In this document: positions 58,408 through 64,000 of the stretch, one piece after another
How positions within the stretch are numbered: position 1 is the stretch's first letter
How the letters are laid out: the number at the start of each line of letters is the position of its first letter
Assembly (NCBI RefSeq): GCF_003003265.1
Contig: NZ_PVTL01000001.1
Coordinates: forward strand, 124,001-188,000
Direction: 5' to 3'
Source of the DNA: Glaciihabitans tibetensis
Lineage (GTDB): Bacteria > Actinomycetota > Actinomycetes > Actinomycetales > Microbacteriaceae
DNA length: 64,000 bases
Program-made: the position numbers and the translations under genes
The notes under the pieces: generated by a model
Database searches by the model: none
Seen by the model: only the letters and a program-made list of their open reading frames with translations
Told to the model about the DNA's origin: nothing

Positions 58408-59847
58408 GTGAGTGCTTCCGGAATATCGCCTGTGCGCGTGCGCGCCCGCGGTTGGGGCTGGCGTCACGCCGGCCGTCAGGCGTGGGCGGTCCGTGCGCTC
58501 GATCTCGCAATTGATCCGGGCGAACGGGTATTGCTGCTCGGTGCGTCCGGGGCGGGAAAATCGACACTGATGGCGGCGCTCGCCGGCGTGCTCGGGGGAG
58601 ACGACGAGGGCGAAGGGGAGGGGGAGCTGCTGCTCGACGGCAGCGCCCCGGCTGATGCCCGCGGCCGCGCGGGCCTGGTGCTCCAGGATCCGGACAGCCA
58701 GGTGATCCTGGCGCGGGTGGGAGACGACGTCGCGTTCGGCTGCGAAAACCTCGGCGTTCCCCGGGACGAGATCTGGAGGAGGGTGGTCGAGGCGCTCGAA
58801 GCAGTGGGGCTCGACCTGCCCCTCGACCATCCCTCCTCGCGGCTGTCCGGGGGTCAGAAGCAGCGACTCGCCCTCGCCGGAGTCCTCGCCATGCGGCCGG
58901 GACTGATTTTGCTCGACGAGCCCACCGCGAATCTGGACCCCGACGGTGTGCGGGAGGTGCGCAACGCGGTCGTCAGGGTCGCCGACGCCACCGGAGCGAC
59001 CCTGATCGTGGTCGAACACCGGGTGGATGTCTGGCTTCCCCTGGTGGACCGCGTTGTGGTGCTCGCGCCAGCTGGCGGTGTCCTCGCCGAAGGCACTCCC
59101 TCGGCGGTGCTCGAGCGACAGGGCGCCGCGCTCGCCGCGAGCGGTGTGTGGGTGCCCGGAGTCCCGCCGACTCGTTCCCTGCGAGTCCGCGAGGAGACAG
59201 CCCTCCTGCTACGCGCTGAGTCGTTGGCGATTGGTCGGGGGTCCACCCTGCGCGACGGTATCGACGTGAGTATTGCGGGGGGACGCGCGACGGCGATCAC
59301 CGGGGCCAATGGCGCGGGCAAGAGCACCCTGGGACTCACTCTCGCCGGCCTCCTCCCGCCCCGGGCTGGCGCCGTTGTCGCGACCGATTCTCTTGCGGCC
59401 GGTGCGGGCACCCTCCCGCACCGGTGGAAGTCCCGCGAACTGCTGACCCGGATTGGCACCGTATTCCAGGACCCGGAGCACCAGTTTCTCGCCGGTACGG
59501 TTCGCGCAGAGCTCGCGGTGGGGCCGCGGGCGCTGCGGATGGCGCCGGACCTGGTCGACGCGCGAGTCGACGAGTTGCTGGAACGGCTGCGGCTGGCCCC
59601 GCTCGCCGAGGCGAATCCGTTCACGCTTTCGGGAGGGGAGAAGCGACGACTAAGCGTGGCGACGGTGCTCGCTACCAGCCCGCGGGTGCTCGTGCTTGAC
59701 GAACCCACCTTCGGGCAGGACTCCCGCACCTGGGCCGAACTCGTAGCCCTACTCGCGGAGTTGCTCGACGGCGGCAGCGCCGTGGTCGCGATCACCCACG
59801 ACGCCGAGTTCGTCCAGGCGCTGGCGGACGAAGAGGTGCGGCTGTGA
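58408..59847 (+). CDS. ykoD: Duplicated ECF ATPase YkoD (two ATP-binding domains in one chain)
   Basis: 479 residues from a GTG. Domain 1 has Walker A GASGAGKST, signature LSGGQKQRLALAG and Walker B LLDEPTANLDP. Domain 2 has GANGAGKSTLG, LSGGEKRRLSVA and LDEPTFGQD. A single chain with two ATPase halves is typical of YkoD. It energises the YkoE transporter. The stop overlaps the start of the next gene as GTGA. Confidence 0.95.
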   Translation: MSASGISPVRVRARGWGWRHAGRQAWAVRALDLAIDPGERVLLLGASGAGKSTLMAALAGVLGGDDEGEGEGELLLDGSAPADARGRAGLVLQDPDSQVILARVGDDVAFGCENLGVPRDEIWRRVVEALEAVGLDLPLDHPSSRLSGGQKQRLALAGVLAMRPGLILLDEPTANLDPDGVREVRNAVVRVADATGATLIVVEHRVDVWLPLVDRVVVLAPAGGVLAEGTPSAVLERQGAALAASGVWVPGVPPTRSLRVREETALLLRAESLAIGRGSTLRDGIDVSIAGGRATAITGANGAGKSTLGLTLAGLLPPRAGAVVATDSLAAGAGTLPHRWKSRELLTRIGTVFQDPEHQFLAGTVRAELAVGPRALRMAPDLVDARVDELLERLRLAPLAEANPFTLSGGEKRRLSVATVLATSPRVLVLDEPTFGQDSRTWAELVALLAELLDGGSAVVAITHDAEFVQALADEEVRL

Positions 59848-60629
59848 CCGACATACTCCTTCCCGTACGGGGAACCCAGGCGATCTACGGGATCAACCCC
59901 GTGGCGAAACTCGGCGCCGCTTTTCTCCTGGGCGGCTGTCTCATCCTGTCGATCGACTGGGTCTCCGCGGCCGTCGCGCTGCTGCTGGAGTGTGCGCTGT
60001 TCTTGTTCGCCGGACTCTCCGCCCGCACGTTCTGGCTGCGCACACTTCCCGTCTGGCTGGCGGCCCCGCTCACCGCAGCGACGATCGCCCTTTACGGCCA
60101 GACCTCGGGCCAGATCTACTTCGAATTCCTGTTCGCGCGGATCAGCGAGGGTTCGCTCGAGCTCGCGCTGGCGACGCTGCTGCGGGTGCTCGCGATCGGG
60201 CTGCCCTCGGTCGTGCTATTTCTCACGGTGGACCCCACCGACCTCGCGGATGGCCTCGCTCAGGTGCTGCACCTCCCGGCGCGGTTCGTGCTGGGTGCGC
60301 TCGCCGCGCTGCGTCTGGTGGGGCTGTTCCTTGACGATTGGCGCTCACTCGAGCTGGCCCGTCGGGCGCGTGGGGTCGGCGACACCGGCCGGATTCGCCG
60401 GACAGCCGGGCAGGCCTTCGCGCTGCTGGTGCTCTCCATCCGCCGCGGCAGCAAGCTTGCAACCGCGATGGAGGCGCGTGCGTTCGGTGCCCCCATCCAG
60501 CGCACGTGGGCACGGGAATCTGTGTTCGGCGCACGGGACTGGGTGTTGGTCGCGCTCGGAGGCGCTATCGGCGCGACGGCGATTGTGTGTGCGGTGCTGG
60601 CGGGAAGCTGGAACTTCATTGCGGCCTGA
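59844..60629 (+). CDS. ykoC: ECF transporter coupling subunit YkoC
   Basis: 261 residues with five to six membrane helices (AFLLGGCLILSIDWVSAAVALLL first) and the EcfT coupling helices containing ARRARG (residues about 180) that bind the ATPases. It completes the YkoE-YkoD-YkoC thiamine-precursor importer. Confidence 0.92.
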   Translation: MTDILLPVRGTQAIYGINPVAKLGAAFLLGGCLILSIDWVSAAVALLLECALFLFAGLSARTFWLRTLPVWLAAPLTAATIALYGQTSGQIYFEFLFARISEGSLELALATLLRVLAIGLPSVVLFLTVDPTDLADGLAQVLHLPARFVLGALAALRLVGLFLDDWRSLELARRARGVGDTGRIRRTAGQAFALLVLSIRRGSKLATAMEARAFGAPIQRTWARESVFGARDWVLVALGGAIGATAIVCAVLAGSWNFIAA

Positions 60630-61215
60630 ATTTCTCTCCCCGGGTGGCGCGTCCTCCCCACTCAATGTGCTCACTCCGCAGCCCCGGGTGCTCATTGACG
60701 GCCGCTCGGGCTCGGGCAAAACCGAGTTCGCCGCCCTCCTGGTATCCGCGTGGCCCGGGGCGCAGCTGGTGCGGCTGGATGACCTGTACCCCGGCTGGGA
60801 CGGACTGGAGGCGGGAAGCGCGATGGTGCATACCCAGGTGTTGCGGGAGCTTCGCTGGCGCCGCTGGGACTGGGCTGCGAATAAACCGGCGGAGTGGCAT
60901 CCGCTCGACCCCACCCGCCCGATCGTGGTGGAGGGGTGCGGTGCCCTGAGCGTGGAAAACCGCCGGGCCGCGACACTCGGGCTGTGGGTGGAACTGGACG
61001 ACGCAACGCGCAAAGCCCGTGCTCTCGCCCGGGACGGCCAGGCCTACGCCCCGCACTGGGACGCGTGGGCCGCCCAGGAGGAGGTCTTCCTTGCCCGGGA
61101 GCGTCCCCGGGAGAACGCTGATGCGATTATTGATGGGGCGGATGTCTCGGCCGCCGTTACTCCGTGGCTCGCGCGGGTCGCGCTGATACCGACACCCTCC
61201 CCGAAGCGGCCCTAG
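60619..61215 (+). CDS. P-loop NTPase, nucleoside/uridine-kinase-like
   Basis: About 198 residues if the TTG at 60619 is used, which overlaps ykoC by 11 bases; a GTG at 60667 is the alternative. RVLIDGRSGSGKTEFA is a Walker A, LVRLDDLYPGWDG places the DxxYPGWDG motif of uridine-kinase-like proteins, and PIVVEGCGAL is the following strand. It ends the thiamine-controlled operon, so a role in phosphorylating a thiamine precursor is tempting but not established; similar proteins occur widely in Microbacteriaceae. Confidence 0.75.
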   Translation: MRPEFLSPGGASSPLNVLTPQPRVLIDGRSGSGKTEFAALLVSAWPGAQLVRLDDLYPGWDGLEAGSAMVHTQVLRELRWRRWDWAANKPAEWHPLDPTRPIVVEGCGALSVENRRAATLGLWVELDDATRKARALARDGQAYAPHWDAWAAQEEVFLARERPRENADAIIDGADVSAAVTPWLARVALIPTPSPKRP

Positions 61216-61562
61216 TCCCACCCGAGCGCGTGAAGCTCCTCGTCATCGATGCCGTAGAAGTGGGCGATTTCGTGCACGAGCGTGACGTGGATCTGGTCTT
61301 TCAGTTCCTCGACGTCGGCGCTGATGGCGAGGAGCGGTTCGCGATAGAGGATGATTCGGTCCGGCAGCTCGCCGAAGCCGTAGGTGCCGCGCTCGGTGAG
61401 GGCGACACCGTCGTAGAGGCCGAGAAGATCGAGAGACCCGTCCTCCGGACGCGCCTCGGTGACAAAGACGATGTTATCGAGGCCGTCGACCATCTCGTCC
61501 GGCAGGGCGTCGAGTTCATCGACCACGAGTCGTTCGAAGTCGTCCTCGGTCATCGGGTCCAT
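61212..61562 (-). CDS. Small metallopeptidase (zincin_1 family)
   Basis: 116 residues. HVTLVHEIAHFYGIDDEELH is the HExxHxxGxxD zinc site (His-Glu-His plus Asp), placed near the C terminus as is normal for this family of minimal zincins. The whole protein is the MPN-unrelated PF06262 type. Its end overlaps the P-loop gene stop. Together with clpS and DUF2017 it forms a common actinobacterial cluster. Confidence 0.9.
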   Translation of the reverse strand: MDPMTEDDFERLVVDELDALPDEMVDGLDNIVFVTEARPEDGSLDLLGLYDGVALTERGTYGFGELPDRIILYREPLLAISADVEELKDQIHVTLVHEIAHFYGIDDEELHALGWD

Positions 61563-61586
61563 GCGATCAGCTTCCCATAGGCGTCG

Positions 61587-62066
61587 CTACGACGTGGATT
61601 CGACGAGCGTCTCCTGCAGGAAGCCCAGCCATTCGTAGATCGCTACCGTCATGGGGTCCGCGTCGGAGGGCATGGTGCCGTCGCGTTCCACTGCGAGTCG
61701 GGCACCCAGTGTCAGTCTCAGGTCGGTGAGGGTTCGCAGCCACGCGCCGAGTCCCTCGCCATCCAGCTCGACAACTTGCTTGCGATTGCGGGCAGGCCTC
61801 GACAGGTCGAGGAGAACCGCGCGTGCGTTGCGAACCTTCGCGTCGGCCAAGTCGGACTCGGTGAAACGCCGAAACTCGGCTGCGTCCTGCTCGGAATCCC
61901 GGTACCCAGCGGGCAGGAGGCGATCCAGTGCCGGATCAGCCCCTGGCGCTCCGCGGCGCTCGATGAGGTCGGCCAGTTGACCAACGAGGTCGCTGAGGAT
62001 GCGGGCTTCCTCTGCGGAAAAGGATGCCGTGCTGGTGCCGGCTGAACTCTGCGCGAAGCCGTTCAT
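61587..62066 (-). CDS. DUF2017 family protein
   Basis: 159 residues. It is mostly helical: EEARILSDLVGQLADLIERRG, RLLPAGYRDSEQDAAEFRRFTESDL, and the terminal EWLGFLQETLVE fit DUF2017. The family follows clpS in nearly all actinobacteria and may act with the adaptor; no activity is known. It overlaps clpS by four bases. Confidence 0.9.
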   Translation of the reverse strand: MNGFAQSSAGTSTASFSAEEARILSDLVGQLADLIERRGAPGADPALDRLLPAGYRDSEQDAAEFRRFTESDLADAKVRNARAVLLDLSRPARNRKQVVELDGEGLGAWLRTLTDLRLTLGARLAVERDGTMPSDADPMTVAIYEWLGFLQETLVESTS

Positions 62067-62347
62067 CCGTCTTCCTTCTGGAGGCTCGCCGAGAGGCCGT
62101 AGCCGTGCAGAGCGACAACGTGGCGTTCCATCTCTTCCCGGCCTCCCGTCGCCACAGTGGCGCGCCCCTCGTGATGCACGAGCAACATCAGACGCGTGGC
62201 TTCTTCACGAGCGAACCCGAAGTAGTCCCGAAACACCCACGTCACGTACGACATCAGGTTCACCGGGTCGTCCCACACCAGCGTGACCCACGGCTGGTCG
62301 AGGAGCACCGTCGCATTCAGGTCCGTCAGTTCGTCTGTCTGTGCCAT
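62063..62347 (-). CDS. clpS: ATP-dependent Clp protease adaptor ClpS
   Basis: 94 residues. WVTLVWDDPVNLMSYVTWVFRDYFGF is the ClpS core with DDPVN forming the N-degron pocket, followed by LMLLVHHEGRATVATGGREEMERHV. It hands N-end-rule substrates to ClpA/ClpC. First gene of the clpS-DUF2017-metallopeptidase operon; a ribosome site GAGG is modest. Confidence 0.95.
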   Translation of the reverse strand: MAQTDELTDLNATVLLDQPWVTLVWDDPVNLMSYVTWVFRDYFGFAREEATRLMLLVHHEGRATVATGGREEMERHVVALHGYGLSASLQKEDG

Positions 62348-62430
62348 GAAACCAGCCTCGCATCAGACTAGGGGCCGGGGAACCGGCAGAACGGATAGGG
62401 ACAAACTGAAGAGGCCGAAAATGGGACACG

Positions 62431-62467
62431 TTAAAACAGAAACGGCCCGACCGAAGTCGAGCCGTTT
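62431..62467 (-). terminator. UUCG-loop terminator after tRNA-His
   Basis: On the minus strand a 12-bp stem (AAACGGCTCGAC with GTCGGGCCGTTT, one G-U) closes on a TTCG tetraloop and is followed by CTGTTTT. It starts five bases beyond the tRNA 3' end, a textbook terminator. Confidence 0.92.
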
Positions 62468-62471
62468 CCAG

Positions 62472-62547
62472 TGGGGTGAACGACGGGGCTCGAACCCGCG
62501 ACATCCGGCTCCACAAGCCAGCGCTCTGCCAACTGAGCTACGCCCAC
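62472..62547 (-). tRNA. tRNA-His (GTG)
   Basis: The minus strand folds as a cloverleaf: acceptor GTGGGCG with CGTTCAC, D arm GCTC-AGTTGGCA-GAGC, anticodon loop TTGTGGA with GTG at 62514-62512, and T arm CGGGTTCGAACCCCG. A G precedes the acceptor and faces C at position 73, the G-1:C73 pair unique to tRNA-His. CCA is encoded. Confidence 0.97.
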
Positions 62548-62578
62548 CATGCGTTGCCGAGGCAACTAGATCATCTTA

Positions 62579-63199
62579 TTACAGTCTGGAGGCCCACTGT
62601 GCAACAACTTCGGCCGAGACGGCCTGAACATCCTCCGAGGTGGGGCCGGGTTCCGCGACAAATACGGCTTTTCGGTAGTACGCGAGCTCGCGAATCGATT
62701 CCAAAATATCTGCCAGCGCGCGGTGGCCACCGTTTTTCGCGGGGGAGTTGAAGTACACGCGGGGGAACCAGTGGCGGGCAAGCTCTTTGATCGAGGAGAC
62801 ATCGATGCTGCGGTAGTGAAGGTGGCTGTCGACCCGGGGCATGAACTTGGCGAGGAATGCGCGGTCCGTGCCGATGGTGTTTCCGGCCAGCGGAGCGCTC
62901 TGGTGCGCCGGCACGTACTTGAGGATGTACTCGAGGATCTCGTACTCCGCTTCGGCGACCGTGACGCCGTTCGGAATTTCGTTGATTAGGCCGCTCTCGG
63001 TGTGCATGTTGCGTACAAAATCGCCCATGTTGTCCCAGGCCGACGCATCCGGCTTGATCACAATGTCGAAGCCCTCGGCCACGGGTTCGAGGTCGTAATT
63101 GGTGATGACCACCGCCACCTCCACGAGTTCGTCGATTCCGAGGTCGAGTCCGGTCATTTCACAGTCGATCCAGACCAAAAGGTCCGCAGAAGAAGCCAT
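62579..63199 (-). CDS. orn: Oligoribonuclease
   Basis: 206 residues. The DEDDh exonuclease motifs are LVWIDCEMTGLD (Asp12, Glu14), NTIGTDRAFLAKFMP (Asp) and GGHRALADILESI (His, Asp). YRSIDVSSIKELARHW is also typical. It degrades 2-5-nt RNA and pGpG. TAGAAT stands six bases before the ATG (63211-63206), so it is leaderless. Length is standard. Confidence 0.96.
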   Translation of the reverse strand: MASSADLLVWIDCEMTGLDLGIDELVEVAVVITNYDLEPVAEGFDIVIKPDASAWDNMGDFVRNMHTESGLINEIPNGVTVAEAEYEILEYILKYVPAHQSAPLAGNTIGTDRAFLAKFMPRVDSHLHYRSIDVSSIKELARHWFPRVYFNSPAKNGGHRALADILESIRELAYYRKAVFVAEPGPTSEDVQAVSAEVVAQWASRL

Positions 63200-63282
63200 G
63201 GGGAGATTCTACCGGGGCGCGTGTGCGCACCGGCGGCGACGCGACGCCGATGGCGGTTCCTCGGCTTGCCTACACTGGCGGT

Positions 63283-63495
63283 ATGGTCGTCGCTCTTCTC
63301 TTGCTCAATGCCGTCTTCAACGTGGTGGTGTGGCCGCAGTTCTACCGCCGCATCAGTTCGGACCCACGGGCGAGAGACTCCTCGGGTAAAGCCACGGCGT
63401 TCCTGCGCGTGCACCTCGTGCTCATCGTTATGGCCCTGGTGATCGCCGCGCTATCCGTGCTCGGCGCAATACTCACTCTCATCGGCGTCTGGTAG
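63283..63495 (+). CDS. SCO4848-like small membrane protein (70 aa)
   Basis: From the ATG at 63283 it reads MVVALLLLNAVFNVVVWPQFYRRISSDPRARD, then FLRVHLVLIVMALVIAALSVLGAILTLIGVW: two membrane helices around a charged loop, the SCO4848 pattern. TACACT at 63271-63276 is six bases before the ATG, a leaderless start. It often sits beside orn in actinobacteria. Confidence 0.85.
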   Translation: MVVALLLLNAVFNVVVWPQFYRRISSDPRARDSSGKATAFLRVHLVLIVMALVIAALSVLGAILTLIGVW

Positions 63496-63504
63496 GAATT
63501 AACC

Positions 63505-63780
63505 ATGACGAACAACACACCCCAGCTCGCGCACGGCGACGAGTACATCGTTTTCTATCAGGGTGGGCCCTATGACGGACAGAACGACACCCGCATCAGC
63601 ACAGACGGAACCTGGGACACCGAGCTGACCGTGCTCGCCGCCGTAGATGGCCACGAGACGCAGCAGGTGTACACCGTCGTCAAGGCGGTCGAGGTGGGCG
63701 ACAAGGTACAGGTCACCTACAGCTGGGACGCCCCGGAAAGCGACGCGCTGGAAGACCCGAACGAGCGCGGCGAGCTCTAG
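63505..63780 (+). CDS. Small conserved protein of unknown function (91 aa)
   Basis: MTNNTPQLAHGDEYIVFYQGGPYDGQNDTRIS starts a beta-rich protein with TWDTELTVLAAVDGHETQQVYTVV and VQVTYSWDAPESDALEDP. Related small proteins with a GGPYDGQ and SWDAP pattern occur next to SCO4848-like genes in actinobacteria. Function unknown. Gap to the previous gene is only nine bases, so they are co-transcribed. Confidence 0.72.
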   Translation: MTNNTPQLAHGDEYIVFYQGGPYDGQNDTRISTDGTWDTELTVLAAVDGHETQQVYTVVKAVEVGDKVQVTYSWDAPESDALEDPNERGEL

Positions 63781-63905
63781 CCACCAGTTTTCCACGCCGA
63801 ACGCCCAGGTTTCACTGCCCCCGGGCGCGCGGCCACCGCCCAGCGGGTCACGGAAGTTCCGACGAGAACGGGAATCCCGGGGCCCGCTTTGTGGTTGGCC
63901 CTCAC

Positions 63906-64000
63906 GTGAACCTAGATCTCTATACCTCCGCGTTCTGCGACCCGTGCATCATGACGCGGGCAGTCATCGAGGACGTGCGACGGTTGGTTCCCGCCGCTGT
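63906..64000 (+). CDS. Thioredoxin-like protein (5' part)
   Basis: From a GTG at 63906 the frame reads VNLDLYTSAFCDPCIMTRAVIEDV and runs off the window. FCDPC is a CxxC redox site at the start of a thioredoxin fold (LYTSAFC as first strand). An in-frame GTG at 63891 is another possible start. No ribosome site is obvious. Confidence 0.6.
   Translation, partial: MNLDLYTSAFCDPCIMTRAVIEDVRRLVPAA

Noticed and set aside
1..64000. Mobile element, prophage or defence island
   Set aside because: No transposase, integrase, recombinase, phage structural gene, toxin-antitoxin pair, restriction enzyme, CRISPR array or terminal inverted repeat was recognised, and the base composition looks uniform by eye.

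Overview
The window is about 64 kb of high-GC actinobacterial chromosome. The most likely host is a member of the family Microbacteriaceae (order Micrococcales). The pointers are the overall base composition, a DUF7882-type small protein at 48045-48374 that I associate with that family, F420-dependent enzymes, an SCO4848-like membrane protein, a clpS-DUF2017-metallopeptidase cluster, and many leaderless genes (a -10 hexamer followed by about six bases and then ATG or GTG). I see no integrase, transposase, phage module, plasmid gene, CRISPR array or rRNA. This reads as ordinary chromosome with much small-scale repeat turnover rather than an island.

Layout. 1-9.3 kb: a cell-wall-binding-type lipoprotein, a FUSC exporter diverging from its MarR regulator, a DUF1905 protein converging on a hydrolase, an MFS drug exporter, an M19 dipeptidase, and an ECF42-type sigma factor with its YciI/DGPF partner. 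9.4-16.6 kb: DUF1761 and DUF1801 proteins, a YtrA-like GntR regulator with an ABC exporter, an AlkZ-like winged-helix protein, an old-yellow-enzyme, a secreted ScyD-like propeller, and a 32-residue basic protein. 16.7-30.7 kb: an MFS exporter, a 3-hydroxyisobutyrate-dehydrogenase-like enzyme, small DUF proteins, two tandem sugar porters, an SDR with a divergent XRE regulator, a TMEM175-like channel, a GlcD-like oxidase, and a second YidC with its small membrane neighbour. 30.8-38 kb: VOC, DUF1801, FusB-type EF-G-binding protein, aldo/keto reductase with an acidic Thr-Asp repeat microprotein, a HemK-like methyltransferase, and an MFS/LysR pair. 38-48 kb: DUF3097, PspC, BrkB, a YtxH/holin-like/DUF3618 envelope operon, DUF427, CorA, a ferritin-like/VIT1 iron transporter, an MpaB-like haem oxygenase and an FAD oxidoreductase. 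48-55.5 kb: two small proteins around a strongly structured non-coding stretch, then treX-treY-treZ (glycogen to trehalose) closed by a good terminator. 55.6-64 kb: DUF1697, two F420-linked enzymes, a TPP riboswitch driving ykoE-ykoD-ykoC and a P-loop kinase-like gene, clpS-DUF2017-metallopeptidase, tRNA-His, oligoribonuclease, two small proteins, and the start of a thioredoxin-like gene.

Regulation is readable at several points: a perfect palindrome whose two halves are the -10 boxes of divergent marR and FUSC promoters, an ECF42-like promoter in front of the YciI-sigma operon, a GntR operator overlapping its own promoter, and a TPP riboswitch. Trehalose synthesis, envelope proteins, EF-G protection, metal transport and several efflux pumps suggest a free-living, stress-exposed bacterium. 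No clearly new multigene system stands out. The most unusual signals are the repeated in-place duplication of gene 3' ends with their stop codons, the structured region at 48.6-48.8 kb, the His/Asp-rich tail of the secreted propeller, and the Thr-Asp repeat microprotein.
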